From: an uncultured Alphaproteobacteria bacterium
GTDB lineage: Bacteria > Pseudomonadota > Alphaproteobacteria > RF32 > CAG-239
Assembly: GCA_910577205.1 (NCBI GenBank)
Contig: CAJTMA010000002.1
Location: 123,136-187,135, forward strand
Direction of reading: 5' to 3'
DNA: 64,000 bases
Positions 24,713 to 34,148 of this stretch are shown piece after piece. The position numbers and the translations under genes were made by a program. The notes under the pieces were generated by a model. The model made no database searches. It saw only the letters and a program-made list of their open reading frames with translations, and had not been told where the DNA came from. The stretch's first letter is position 1. Each line of letters starts with the position of its first letter.

Positions 24713-27340
24713 ATGGCATTAAAAAAACAAGACAAGAATCCTGTCGAAGTTGATGAGACTTTACAAGAACAGCAGTACATTGATGCGCTGGTCAACAAAG
24801 TCAGCGAAGCCCAGAAAATCTATGCAACCTATTCTCAGGAGCAGGTTGACCATATTTTTCGCAGGGTTGCGCTGAAATTAAGTTCCCTGCGTATTCCTTT
24901 GGCTAAAATGGCGGTTGAAGAAACCGGCATGGGCGTTGTTGAAGATAAGGTTATTAAAAACCACTTCGCTTCCGAATATATTTATAATAAATTTAAAAAC
25001 TGCAAAACCTGCGGTATTTTGGAAGAAGACAAAGCCAACGGCATTATTAAAGTTGCTGAACCTCTTGGCGTTTTGGCCGGTGTAATTCCGACAACCAATC
25101 CGACCTCTACGGCTATTTTCAAATCCTTAATCGCTTTGAAAACCCGTAATGGCATCATCTTTTCCCCTCACCCGCGCGCTAAAAAATGCACGGTTGAAAC
25201 TGCTCGTTTGATTTTGGAAGAAGCTGTTAAAGCCGGTGCTCCGGAAAATATTATCGGCTGGATTGACGAACCGACAATTTTGCGCACACAGGAATTGATG
25301 CAGCACCCGAAAATTGACTGCATTTTGGCAACCGGCGGCCCGGGCATGGTTAAATCTGCTTACTCTTCAGGCAAACCGGCTTTAGGCGTTGGCGCAGGCA
25401 ACACTCCGGCTGTTATTGATGAAACAGCTGACATCAAAATGGCAGTCAGCTCAATTTTAATGAGTAAAACTTTTGACAATGGCATGATTTGCGCTTCCGA
25501 ACAATCTATTGTTTGCGTTAAAGATATCTATGACGAAGTTAAAAAAGAGCTGGAATACCGCGGTGCATACCTCTTATCAGCCAAAGAAAAAGAAAAACTT
25601 TCCAAAGTTATCTTTATTGACGGCAGACTTAATGCAGGCATCGTCGGACAGCCGGCTTATAAGATTGCCGAGATGGCTGGCGTTAAAGTTCCGGTTGAAA
25701 CCAAAGCTTTGGTTGGCGAAGCTTCTGAAATCGGCCATCATGAACCGTTTTCTGCTGAAAAGCTGTCACCGGTTTTGGGCTTGTATAAAGCAAAGAACTT
25801 TGAAGAAGCAACTGAAATTGCCAAGCAGCTCATTACCTTTGCCGGTGCCGGACATACCTCTGTCCTGTATACTCATCAGACCAATGATGACCGCATCAAA
25901 CATTTTGGCGAACAGCTGCATACCGGTCGTATTTTGATTAACACCCCGTCATCTCAAGGCGGTATCGGCGACCTGTATAACTTTAGGCTTGAACCATCGC
26001 TGACTCTGGGCTGCGGCTCTTGGGGCGGCAACTCGGTTAGTGAAAACGTAGGAGTTAAACATCTGATGAATACCAAAACTGTCGCATTGCGCGAAGAAAA
26101 TATGCTGTGGTTTAAAGTTCCCGAAAAAATCTATTTCAAGCCGGGTTCTCTGGAATTGGCTCTGACTGAACTAAAAGGACGCAAAAAGGCCTTTTTGGTT
26201 ACAGATAAACCATTGTTTGATTTAGGATATACCAAGAAAATCACGGATGTTTTGGAAAGCCTTGGCATTCAATATCAGATTTTCTCAGATGTTAAGCCTG
26301 ATCCGGATTTGAGCACAATTAATGTTGCCATTAATATGCTCAATACTTTCCAGCCGGATGCGATTATCGCTTTGGGCGGCGGTTCTCCGATGGATGCAGC
26401 TAAAATTTTATGGCTGATGTATGAACATCCTGAACTCAAGTTTGAAGATTTGGCAATGCGCTTTATGGATATTCGCAAACGTATTTTCGAATTCCCGCCG
26501 CTTGGTGACAAAGCAACTTTGGTCTGCATTCCGACCACCTCAGGCACTGGTTCGGAAGTTACGCCGTTCTCAATCATTACCGATGACAGCACCGGCGTGA
26601 AATATGCGATTGCAGATTATGCTTTGACTCCGAAGATGGCAATTGTCGACTCTAATTTAGTTCTGTCTATGCCGAAAGGACTGTGCGCCGCTTCAGGTAT
26701 TGACGTTATGACCCACGCATTGGAATCAATGGTTTCGATTATGGCAACCGATTACACCCGCTCCCTTTCCAAAGAAGCAGGCAAACTGGTTTACCAATAT
26801 CTGCCAGCCTCTTATGCCGAAGGCGCAGCTAATCCGAAAGCGCGTGAAAAAGTTCATAATGCGGCGACAATTGCCGGCATGGCTTTTGCGAATGCATTCC
26901 TCGGTGTCTGCCACTCTATGGCGCACAAGTTGGGCGCATATTTCCATGTTCCGCATGGTATTGCCAATGCATTGCTGATTTGTCAGGTTATCAAATATAA
27001 CTCGACAGAAGCACCGACCAAACAAGGTATTTTCCCGCAATATCAGTACCCGAATGCCCGCGCGGCTTATGCTGAATTTGCAGATGCTTTGGGATTGGGC
27101 GGCAAAACTGACGAGGAGAAAGTTAATAACCTCATCAAAGCTTTGCAAGACTTGAAGAAGAAGCTCAATATTCCTTTGTCTATCAAAGACTGGGGTGTTT
27201 CGAAAGAAGATTTCGAAAAGGCTATGGAAACACTGCCAACTCTCGCCTTTGACGATCAGTGCACCAGCGCTAACCCGCGTTACCCGCTGATTAAGGAAAT
27301 CGAGCAGATGTACCGTGATGCTTATGAAGGCAAAATCTAA
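24713..27340 (+). CDS. adhE: Bifunctional acetaldehyde-CoA/alcohol dehydrogenase
   Basis: 875 residues, the full length of AdhE. Residues 1-450 form a CoA-acylating aldehyde dehydrogenase with the catalytic cysteine in GMICASEQS (about residue 260). Residues 460-875 form an iron-dependent alcohol dehydrogenase with GGGSPMDAAK, GTGSEVTPF (about 612) and a His-rich metal site ending in HVPHGIANALL. The enzyme reduces acetyl-CoA to ethanol with two NADH and regenerates NAD+ in fermentation; it normally forms spirosome filaments in the cytosol. A clear ribosome-binding site (TGGAGATGAG) and a downstream terminator make it a single-gene unit. Its presence is a main argument for an anaerobic or gut lifestyle, as AdhE is uncommon in aerobic alphaproteobacteria. 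Confidence 0.97.
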   Translation: MALKKQDKNPVEVDETLQEQQYIDALVNKVSEAQKIYATYSQEQVDHIFRRVALKLSSLRIPLAKMAVEETGMGVVEDKVIKNHFASEYIYNKFKNCKTCGILEEDKANGIIKVAEPLGVLAGVIPTTNPTSTAIFKSLIALKTRNGIIFSPHPRAKKCTVETARLILEEAVKAGAPENIIGWIDEPTILRTQELMQHPKIDCILATGGPGMVKSAYSSGKPALGVGAGNTPAVIDETADIKMAVSSILMSKTFDNGMICASEQSIVCVKDIYDEVKKELEYRGAYLLSAKEKEKLSKVIFIDGRLNAGIVGQPAYKIAEMAGVKVPVETKALVGEASEIGHHEPFSAEKLSPVLGLYKAKNFEEATEIAKQLITFAGAGHTSVLYTHQTNDDRIKHFGEQLHTGRILINTPSSQGGIGDLYNFRLEPSLTLGCGSWGGNSVSENVGVKHLMNTKTVALREENMLWFKVPEKIYFKPGSLELALTELKGRKKAFLVTDKPLFDLGYTKKITDVLESLGIQYQIFSDVKPDPDLSTINVAINMLNTFQPDAIIALGGGSPMDAAKILWLMYEHPELKFEDLAMRFMDIRKRIFEFPPLGDKATLVCIPTTSGTGSEVTPFSIITDDSTGVKYAIADYALTPKMAIVDSNLVLSMPKGLCAASGIDVMTHALESMVSIMATDYTRSLSKEAGKLVYQYLPASYAEGAANPKAREKVHNAATIAGMAFANAFLGVCHSMAHKLGAYFHVPHGIANALLICQVIKYNSTEAPTKQGIFPQYQYPNARAAYAEFADALGLGGKTDEEKVNNLIKALQDLKKKLNIPLSIKDWGVSKEDFEKAMETLPTLAFDDQCTSANPRYPLIKEIEQMYRDAYEGKI

Positions 27341-27363
27341 GCGCCAGATACAGCACAAAAAAA

Positions 27364-27388
27364 GGAACTCAAATGAGTTCCTTTTTTT
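27364..27388 (+). terminator. Bidirectional terminator after adhE
   Basis: GGAACTC-aaat-GAGTTCC with A7 before and T7 after lies between the convergent adhE and 183-residue hypothetical genes. Confidence 0.85.
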
Positions 27389-27399
27389 GTAGCATCATG

Positions 27400-27951
27400 T
27401 CAGCAATAACCTAAGGAGATTAATTCTTTCTTGCTTTCATCATAGAAATAAAGCGTTGTTCGGTAAAATGTGCTGGTAGCTAAGATTTCACCGTTTTTAC
27501 AGACATCGACAGATAGAAAATCATCATTCAATTGCTTCAACCAATTGTCTTTATCGCGATATAAAATTTTTTTGAAACAACAGGTATCAACAACGATTAC
27601 CCTTTCGCCGCAAGACATAAAAAATGAATCGGCACAGGCTTTCCAGCAAAGCGAATAAAGCGCTTTATTTGCGGCTTTCAGAAAGAAACTGATGTCATAC
27701 GTTCCCTGAACGACAATCAATTTGCCGTCAGTTGAAAGTTTGACAGATACAGCGGCTTCAAAAACCTTCTGAACACAACCGTTTGCTTCCAAAGGAAAAG
27801 TTCGTAAAGAGCTGCCGCGGCGGAGATGTTTCTGCCGCTCTTTTCCGGTTATCGGTGAATACAGGCCATTTGCCTGAGGAACGAAAACGTACTTCTTTTT
27901 GCCAACAGCAAAGACGATGGCATCTTTTGATTTTACTTCCTGCTTACACAT
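27400..27951 (-). CDS. Hypothetical cysteine-containing protein, 183 residues
   Basis: Not recognised. The protein has eleven cysteines, no signal peptide and no membrane helix. Alternating beta-strand patterns (KKYVFVPQ, GKLIVVQGTYD, ERVIVVDTCCF, TLYFYDESKKELISLG) suggest an all-beta fold, possibly half a propeller. The start has no Shine-Dalgarno sequence and an A/T-rich leader, like a few other genes of this window that may be acquired. It shares a bidirectional terminator with adhE. Confidence 0.6.
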   Translation of the reverse strand: MCKQEVKSKDAIVFAVGKKKYVFVPQANGLYSPITGKERQKHLRRGSSLRTFPLEANGCVQKVFEAAVSVKLSTDGKLIVVQGTYDISFFLKAANKALYSLCWKACADSFFMSCGERVIVVDTCCFKKILYRDKDNWLKQLNDDFLSVDVCKNGEILATSTFYRTTLYFYDESKKELISLGYC

Positions 27952-28100
27952 AATTATACTTTTTAAAAGTTACACAATAAGAAATTTTGTCTAAACATAA
28001 GCTATCTTTTGAAATTTGTCAACAATTAGGCATTTGAGGTTGCAAAAATCAATGCGGCTTATATGATTATGGCAATTAAGATTTTTCAGAGGATGTGAAA

Positions 28101-28574
28101 ATGAATAAACTAGCAAAACTTTTGGCAACTTACTTTGGCTTGGGCTTATCCCCTAAAGCTCCCGGCACGGTTGGCTCTCTCGGCACTCTGCCTTTGGCGG
28201 CAGTTGCGGCCTATTTTTACGGCACTGCCGGAGTTTTAACCATATCATTATCAGCCTTTTTTATCGGTGTATGGGCTACCCATCAGCTGATAAAAAATCA
28301 AGAAGAAAAAGACCCGTCAATGGTGGTGATTGATGAGGTGGCTGGACAATCTTTAACCTTTACCCTGGTAGGAAATTATCTGCAAGGAAACTGGAACTTT
28401 TGGTATGCTTATCTGATTGGCTTTGCTCTGTTTCGTTTGTTTGATATAGTCAAAATGGGGCCGGTAAAGTGGGCAGACAGCAAGCTGAAAAACGCTTGGG
28501 GCGTGATGTTGGACGATATGTTTGCCGGGTGTTTTGCCGCAGTGGTTCTGCTGGTGGTTATAACCAAGATATAA
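28101..28574 (+). CDS. pgpA: Phosphatidylglycerophosphatase A
   Basis: 157 residues from the ATG at 28101 (AGAGGA seven bases upstream; a GTG two codons earlier is less likely). All PgpA landmarks are present: TYFGLGLSPKAPGT-GSLGTLP near the N-terminus, VVIDEVAGQ (about residue 75), FRLFDIVKMGPVKWAD and GVMLDDMFAG, with four hydrophobic helices. It dephosphorylates phosphatidylglycerophosphate to phosphatidylglycerol at the inner membrane. It has its own terminator and no clear operon partner. Confidence 0.95.
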   Translation: MNKLAKLLATYFGLGLSPKAPGTVGSLGTLPLAAVAAYFYGTAGVLTISLSAFFIGVWATHQLIKNQEEKDPSMVVIDEVAGQSLTFTLVGNYLQGNWNFWYAYLIGFALFRLFDIVKMGPVKWADSKLKNAWGVMLDDMFAGCFAAVVLLVVITKI

Positions 28575-28650
28575 GATTATGTGTATAATACGGTTAACTT
28601 CATTTACTCTGCCCTAAAGCGCCGCCAGCCAAAGGCTGAGTTGGAATGCA

Positions 28651-28685
28651 ACACCTGGAATAAACATATTCCGGGTGTTTTTTTA
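28651..28685 (+). terminator. Rho-independent terminator after pgpA
   Basis: ACACCtGGAATA-aaca-TATTCCgGGTGT forms a 12-bp stem with one G-U pair and is followed by seven T. About 60 bases upstream is a good -10 (TATAAT, 28584-28589), so it might also end a short RNA of about 90 bases. Confidence 0.8.
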
Positions 28686-28693
28686 CAGAAATT

Positions 28694-29536
28694 CTATGGG
28701 CGGCGGGTGCAGACAGGAATCTTGCAGATTTTAATTCTGGTAATCCCCTTGCTGTTGGTATGTTTACGGTACAAAAAGCGGCGGCTTTTGAATAACAGCA
28801 CTTGCAGTTTTTTACCGAAGCTGAAAGGTTCATATGAAGCTATTTGGGAATTCTGGGCATATACCAGCCAGCCCAATACTCGTTCCATTGCGTGAGCCAG
28901 CGTTCCGCCGGCATGATTAGGTGCAGGCACATCAAAATCATTTGCCATATAATTCAACTTGAGCAGCGGTTTCATCAATTTCGCACGGCAGATAAACATT
29001 GTTCCCGCAACAAACCTGCGTTCTTTGGGCGGCAACCCCAGTTGCTGCATTATCTCTTCAGCGCGGCGGGTAGCTTCCCTATCCTCTTTTCCTGATTTGA
29101 CGATTAATTTCCAATGGCTCAACATTCCGATTTCAGAATGTTTTTCCAGCAAATTATATGCTTCAACAAATGTTTGTCTGTCTTTCAAAAAGCCCATCAG
29201 GCAATTGCGCCATTCTGAATTTTTGAAACATCCATATGGCAAATGTGCCGGTTTAGGTAAATCGCGTTTGGTATGCAACTTTATCACATAACCATAGTCA
29301 TCCAAGCTCACGGATTGCAGCACCTTTAAAAACGGTGCCAAGTCATATCCTCGATTGTCAACCATCATAATCTGCGCATCATTTTTGAATGCTAAAATCT
29401 CTTTTTTTACCGCGTCACAATCTTTAACAAGCGTCACATACAAATCATATGCCCTGCCCTCCAAGCTGCGCAGGCTGTTCAACATTTCCGGAAGCATATC
29501 GGCATAATAAAGGTGGAGATGGACTAAGATTTTCAT
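28694..29536 (-). CDS. Rhamnan-synthesis-F (RgpF)-like glycosyltransferase-associated protein
   Basis: 280 residues from ATG 29536 (AAGGA upstream; longer in-frame starts are not supported). It carries the RgpF core: DNRGYDLAPFL (about residue 60), YVIKLHTKRD, WRNCLMGFL, and RRFVAGTMFICR, the order seen in rhamnose-polymer biosynthesis proteins of streptococci and in O-antigen clusters of Gram-negatives. Its role is probably in transferring or extending a deoxysugar chain on a surface polysaccharide. It is divergent from the GT-D gene. Confidence 0.85.
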   Translation of the reverse strand: MKILVHLHLYYADMLPEMLNSLRSLEGRAYDLYVTLVKDCDAVKKEILAFKNDAQIMMVDNRGYDLAPFLKVLQSVSLDDYGYVIKLHTKRDLPKPAHLPYGCFKNSEWRNCLMGFLKDRQTFVEAYNLLEKHSEIGMLSHWKLIVKSGKEDREATRRAEEIMQQLGLPPKERRFVAGTMFICRAKLMKPLLKLNYMANDFDVPAPNHAGGTLAHAMERVLGWLVYAQNSQIASYEPFSFGKKLQVLLFKSRRFLYRKHTNSKGITRIKICKIPVCTRRP

Positions 29537-29622
29537 TTTTAATCCTTGGATAAAACTATTGCAATACCCGGGTGATTGTAATAGACTTCCGGTAATAGTC
29601 AACTCTAAACAGGAATTATCTC

Positions 29623-30510
29623 ATGGGCGCTACGCTTTTTGCCAAGAACCTTATCCGACTGCTGAAATTCGACCTCAAAGCTCATCACAAAGCCATAAAG
29701 AAATATGCTGATTATGAATATATGCTTGATAATCTCAAATATGAAATTTGTGATGAAATCAAATCTTTAAAACTGCCGAAAGTTTTAGGGCAGAAAGCAA
29801 GTGTTGCCAAAATTATCAAGGACAAGTGCAGTGTGGTTCGCTACGGTGATGGCGAATTTAACCTGATGTTCGGCAGAGCTATCGGTTTTCAGGAATATAC
29901 GCCCGAGATAGCCGCCCGTTTGACCGAAGTTCTTCAATCAAACGATCCAAATATTCTGGTCGGCATTCCCGACCGTTTCGGCTCTCTCGCGGATATTGAC
30001 GCGCAATCACGCGCTTATTGGCGGACATTTATGGCGAAGAACCGCTCTCAGATATATAACTATTTGAATTTTGAACAAACTTATGCCGATGCTTGTTTTA
30101 CGGCTCATGCTATTGAACCGGATAATGAAAATACCCCTAAAGATGAAGCGGAAATCGAAGCTTATTACAACGAAATCCGCAAAATTTGGGATGGTCGTGA
30201 TATTACCATCATCCGCGGCGAAGGCACTGAAGTTTTTCAACATGATATTTATGACAATGCCAAATCGGTTAATTATATCTATGCCCCTAAAGCCCATGCG
30301 TTCCGCGAATATAACCGTATTTTAGCCGAAGCGACAGCTCAACCCAAAAACCGGTTGATGATTGTGGTTCTCGGCCCGACCGCCACCGTTTTGGCTTATG
30401 ACCTCGCTAAAGCTGGTTATCAGGCTTTAGACATCGGGCATCTCGGCAAAGCCTATGACTGGCTCAAACGCAAAGAAAACATCATCATTGGTAAATTTTT
30501 CGCCTCCTAA
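29623..30510 (+). CDS. GT-D fold glycosyltransferase
   Basis: A 295-residue protein. SVVRYGDGEFNLMFGRAIGFQ (about residues 70-90), ILVGIPDRFGSL and the later TIIRGEGTEVF match the GT-D (DUF1792) family, best known from streptococcal protein O-glycosylation, where it adds a third sugar. C-terminal LGPTATVLAYDLAKAGYQALDIGH is a nucleotide-binding-like end. AGGA lies eight bases before the ATG. This family is unusual in alphaproteobacteria and, next to RgpF, hints that the glycan cluster was acquired. Confidence 0.85.
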   Translation: MGATLFAKNLIRLLKFDLKAHHKAIKKYADYEYMLDNLKYEICDEIKSLKLPKVLGQKASVAKIIKDKCSVVRYGDGEFNLMFGRAIGFQEYTPEIAARLTEVLQSNDPNILVGIPDRFGSLADIDAQSRAYWRTFMAKNRSQIYNYLNFEQTYADACFTAHAIEPDNENTPKDEAEIEAYYNEIRKIWDGRDITIIRGEGTEVFQHDIYDNAKSVNYIYAPKAHAFREYNRILAEATAQPKNRLMIVVLGPTATVLAYDLAKAGYQALDIGHLGKAYDWLKRKENIIIGKFFAS

Positions 30511-30717
30511 ACCGAGGCGGTTAGCCAGGCGCGGCCTAGAGCGTTTGGTGCGACAACGCAGAGTGACAAAGCTCCCGCGTTGCTCTAAAATACAGATGGT
30601 TAAGTTAGCGCCATGATTAATAAAATTGGCGATTAGCCGAAGTTTAGCTGCTTTAAGAACTATGCTCTGAAGATGCTCGTTGGCGGCCTCATGCATAACT
30701 TCATTATGTGCCCTTGT
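30511..30717. other. Non-coding gap with a two-part inverted repeat
   Basis: No convincing gene. TAGAGC (30538) and GCTCTA (about 30582) pair around an inner CAACGC/GCGTTG stem, giving a long structured element. CCAGGCGCGGCCT just before it also occurs, inverted, after the autotransporter gene near 22.27 kb, so it may belong to a dispersed repeat. Confidence 0.35.
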
Positions 30718-31566
30718 TTATTTTTTACTTTGCCAAAGTGACAAGCGGAGTTTAAGTGCTGTCAGCCACGGAGGAGAACTTTTGATTTTGCGATTTTCGT
30801 AATTGTCTTTTGTTTTCGTTTGGCGGTAGAAATCAGCGGCATTCTCCAATGTCAGCGGAAAGTATTTCTGGTAGTCAGCTTCGTCATGGGCTGCCCAGAC
30901 AACATTTTCCTTAACTACTTTAGCAGGCATTCCCGCGGCGATGCAATGCGGCGGAATGTCCCGGCTGACAACACTGCCAAACCCAAGAATACAGCCATTG
31001 CCCAGAGTAACGCCTTTCAAAATAACCGTCCGGCGTCCGACCCATACATTGTCTTCGATGACAACATCTCGGTCATGGTTAATTATGTTTCCTGAAAAAT
31101 CATAAATCGGGTGATAATCCGTATTATAAATGGTCGTATCGGCCAAGCCGCAGTCTCCCATGGTGATTTTGCCGCCTTTGGCAGCGACCAGCGGCGGCCA
31201 AGTGCACCACAGCTTCTTAGCGGTCACGGTTGCGGCTTCTTTCAATTCCCATTCGCCGGTAACAGCCGAATTGCCGCCTATTTCCAAATATGAACCATCA
31301 AAAGCCGATACCTTGACATTCATTAGTTCGCAGCAACGGCCAAACTTCACATGGGCATTGCGGATAATAAACTGACAGCCTTGCAGATAACAGCCTTCTT
31401 CCAGTTCTAGGGATGAATCGCCATAGAGCTTAATTTTACTATCTTTAATAAACACCTTTTTACCGAGTTTTACACTGTTGTTTTTCCCCGAAAAATGAAT
31501 GGCGGCGTTTTTATAAAATTGCGGCAGCCCTTCAATGGTATTATTCTTTTTACGGTTTTGCATCAT
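30718..31566 (-). CDS. Left-handed beta-helix acyltransferase
   Basis: 282 residues from ATG 31566, placed just after the upstream stop with AGGA inside the upstream gene. Repeated hexapeptides with Ile/Val/Leu every six residues run through the sequence, ending in the signature VWVGRRTVILKGVTLG and GSVVSRDIPPHCIAAGMPAK, where the catalytic-type His region and the closing G-P-A-K are typical of CoA-dependent O-acetyltransferases. It probably O-acetylates a sugar of the surface polysaccharide made by the neighbouring transferases. Confidence 0.88.
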   Translation of the reverse strand: MMQNRKKNNTIEGLPQFYKNAAIHFSGKNNSVKLGKKVFIKDSKIKLYGDSSLELEEGCYLQGCQFIIRNAHVKFGRCCELMNVKVSAFDGSYLEIGGNSAVTGEWELKEAATVTAKKLWCTWPPLVAAKGGKITMGDCGLADTTIYNTDYHPIYDFSGNIINHDRDVVIEDNVWVGRRTVILKGVTLGNGCILGFGSVVSRDIPPHCIAAGMPAKVVKENVVWAAHDEADYQKYFPLTLENAADFYRQTKTKDNYENRKIKSSPPWLTALKLRLSLWQSKK

Positions 31567-31567
31567 C

Positions 31568-32533
31568 TTATTTTCCTGATATTTCCGGCACTTCAAAACC
31601 AAATTCGTTTTTTATTCTTTCAATAATTTCCCGGTTGTCATACTTGGCTTTGCCATCGCCTTGGTCAACCCAGACGGAATGCCCGGAATGCCCCTGCCAT
31701 GCGTGATCGTAGTAATCTGTCACTTTTTGCCCGGAAGCAATAAACGGATCGGCAAATTTATAGCCCAGATTTACCAACATCCCAAACCAATAAGCCCCGG
31801 TATCGGAATGCTTATACATATTGCCAAAAAAGCTGCGGCTTTTCTCAGTTATCTCTCGGGCATTTTTTACATTAACCATAGACACCCACTCGTTAATCCG
31901 GCATTCCCGGCTAAAGGCCTGCTTGGGATTAAATTTATGAATATCTTTTGTTTTGGGAGATGGTGTCAGCGGCCAATGCGGTGACGGGCGGCTGCCGTCC
32001 ATAATTTTTTGCGGATTGCATATTTCCGCAAAACGACAGCGCCAACATTGTCCCAATTCCCCGACGACAGCCATTTTTTCATCGCTTTGCAGCGTTTGGA
32101 GATACAGCGAGGCAACATCTTGCAGATACATCACATCATCATGCATCATCATCAGATAATCTTTATCCGTATGGTCTAAGGCATACTGATAACGAATGTC
32201 CTCGCGGTTATGCGAATATTTTTTGGAATAAAAACGCTTCCAGTTGCTAAGCATAAATTTTATTGTCCGCATATATTCCGGGCGAAAACCGCGAACATAT
32301 ACTTCTTTAATTCCGACATTGCGGGTATTGACCCGGACATCCAGTTTCCAAGGCTTAAAATATTCTGCCACTGCCGGGTGAGTATAAAGCTCGTAAGCAC
32401 CATTATTGGAGCAGTCATCATTGATATAAACCGTATCAATCAAATCGCCTGAATGTTTTTTTAAGGTCATTAACGTATAAAGCAGGGATTCCGGCTTTTT
32501 ATAAGAGTTAATCGCTACATCAATTTTAGTCAT
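31568..32533 (-). CDS. GT-A family 2-like glycosyltransferase
   Basis: A 321-residue protein with a GT-A Rossmann start (IDVAINSYKKPESLLYTLMTL), a nucleotide-binding acidic pair YINDD (about residue 37) and a second acidic motif MMHDDV (about 130). It overlaps the upstream GT gene by four bases (ATGA) and is followed by the acetyltransferase gene. Conserved Cys/Trp around 165-172 (QCWRCRF) is unusual and could be structural. The donor sugar is unknown. Confidence 0.75.
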   Translation of the reverse strand: MTKIDVAINSYKKPESLLYTLMTLKKHSGDLIDTVYINDDCSNNGAYELYTHPAVAEYFKPWKLDVRVNTRNVGIKEVYVRGFRPEYMRTIKFMLSNWKRFYSKKYSHNREDIRYQYALDHTDKDYLMMMHDDVMYLQDVASLYLQTLQSDEKMAVVGELGQCWRCRFAEICNPQKIMDGSRPSPHWPLTPSPKTKDIHKFNPKQAFSRECRINEWVSMVNVKNAREITEKSRSFFGNMYKHSDTGAYWFGMLVNLGYKFADPFIASGQKVTDYYDHAWQGHSGHSVWVDQGDGKAKYDNREIIERIKNEFGFEVPEISGK

Positions 32534-33519
32534 ACAAATAATCTCGCTAAAGTAAAATGTCCGTTAAAGAACAGGCGGCAAGCCATAGATTTACGCCAGC
32601 CGAGAAGTTCCGGTTTCAAAGCTCCCTGCTCATACAAAGGCAAAACCAGTTCTCGCGCTTTCTCCAAAGACTGGCGGCGGGTTGCCTTATCTTTCATGCG
32701 GCGCAGCGGTTGCGAAATAACCGATTTGAAAATAAATCTGCTGATATAACGTTCCAGCAATTTATAATCATCCTTATTCTGCACGCGTTTAGATTTAAGG
32801 AAATAGTCATACAGCTCCTGTCCGGCCGCAGCGTGTACCCGAACATACTTATCGGTTTTGCCCTGATTCATGACTGATGTCGAGCTATCCCGGTAGTATA
32901 AAAGGCGCGTATCCGTATGGACGATATTCAAAACATGAAACATAGCTTTCAGCGTGAAAATCGTATCTTCCGCCGGTTGGATATCTTTAGGAAATTCAAT
33001 GCCGTCAATAGCGTCTTTTTTATACAGGCGATTCCAAACCAGCACCGAACCGCCACGCGGATTACGAAACCAAAAATGAAACGCATCATGCGAAAATTCG
33101 GCGGGTATTTTCTCAACGTCATAATGCGGCGGATTAACCATCACAAAATCATCAGGAACGGTTTCATTGGTAAATTCGGCAATATCCGCATTATATTTGG
33201 TAATCAAATAATAAAGAGCTTCCATCGCCTGGGGATGCAGCACATCATCCTGATCCAGCAAGGCAACATAGGGCGACACAGCGCTTTTTAATCCATGATT
33301 TCGCGCCATAGAACAGCCGGCATTTTCCTGTTCAATTAACCGAAAACGGGCATCTGCGGCAACATATTCGTTCACAATATCCGCCGTAGCGTCAGTAGAA
33401 CCGTCGTTGACGCAAATAATTTCCATATCGTCAAATGTTTGGTTTTTTACAGAATCTAAGCAAGGGCGAAGATACTTCTCAGCGTTATACAATGGGATAA
33501 TAAGCGAGATTGAGGGCAT
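32530..33519 (-). CDS. Glycosyltransferase family 2
   Basis: A 329-residue classic GT2 enzyme: SISLIIPLYNAEKYL at the start, NDGSTD (about 38-43), ENAGCSMARNHGL (about 65-77) and the DxD-like DQDDVLHP (about 90-97). It is the promoter-proximal gene of the minus-strand three-gene glycan operon (AAGGA eight bases upstream). It probably transfers a sugar to a lipid-linked or polymer acceptor at the cytosolic face of the membrane. Confidence 0.9.
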   Translation of the reverse strand: MPSISLIIPLYNAEKYLRPCLDSVKNQTFDDMEIICVNDGSTDATADIVNEYVAADARFRLIEQENAGCSMARNHGLKSAVSPYVALLDQDDVLHPQAMEALYYLITKYNADIAEFTNETVPDDFVMVNPPHYDVEKIPAEFSHDAFHFWFRNPRGGSVLVWNRLYKKDAIDGIEFPKDIQPAEDTIFTLKAMFHVLNIVHTDTRLLYYRDSSTSVMNQGKTDKYVRVHAAAGQELYDYFLKSKRVQNKDDYKLLERYISRFIFKSVISQPLRRMKDKATRRQSLEKARELVLPLYEQGALKPELLGWRKSMACRLFFNGHFTLARLFV

Positions 33520-33591
33520 AGAAAAATTCCTTGATTTGCTAAATGATTTTTACTATACCCTCACAAATTTTTTAATGCAACAGCTTTTGCG

Positions 33592-34146
33592 CTATTCTCC
33601 CTCATAGCCCGGCAGAGAACATTTGCTGCTTTTATAAAGTTCCATCGCATTTATTAAAGTTTGCTTTGCCTCATTTGGGCCGAGGAAGGTTTCGATAACC
33701 ACTTCTTTATTTTCCAAGACTTTGTAATCTTCAAAAAAACGCTGCAATGTTTTTAACGTATGCGGCGGCAATTCGTCTATTGAATTGTAGTGGCTGTATT
33801 CAGGGTCATCAAGGTGAACCGCAATAATTTTGTCATCCATCTCGCCTTGATCAACCATCTTCATTACCCCAATCGGTTTGGCCCGCATAATTGACAAAGG
33901 CAAAACAGGTTCTTGCCCTAAAACCAAAATATCCAAGGGGTCGTTATCATCGCAATAGGTTTGGGGGATGAAACCGTAATTGGCAGGGTAATGCACGGCG
34001 CTGTATAAAATCCGGTCAACTTTCAGCAGGCCGCTTTTTTTATCCAGCTCATATTTGATATTCGAACCGCGGGGCACTTCAATCATTGCCGTTACAATAT
34101 CAGGAAAGCTTTCCCCATAACTGACGCCGTGCCAAGGATGTAACAT
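33592..34146 (-). CDS. ppa: Inorganic pyrophosphatase, family I
   Basis: 184 residues from ATG 34146 (GGGAGA nine bases upstream); an ATG five codons earlier is possible. The family I core is intact: EVPRGSNIKYELDKKSG, YPANYGFIPQTY, DNDPLDILVLG and MDDKIIAV, with the acidic metal-binding residues of the active site. It hydrolyses pyrophosphate to drive biosynthesis in the cytosol. The Shine-Dalgarno sequence lies in one arm of a perfect 14-bp inverted repeat upstream, so translation may be limited or uncoupled from any upstream transcript. Confidence 0.95.
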   Translation of the reverse strand: MLHPWHGVSYGESFPDIVTAMIEVPRGSNIKYELDKKSGLLKVDRILYSAVHYPANYGFIPQTYCDDNDPLDILVLGQEPVLPLSIMRAKPIGVMKMVDQGEMDDKIIAVHLDDPEYSHYNSIDELPPHTLKTLQRFFEDYKVLENKEVVIETFLGPNEAKQTLINAMELYKSSKCSLPGYEGE

Positions 34147-34148
34147 AG

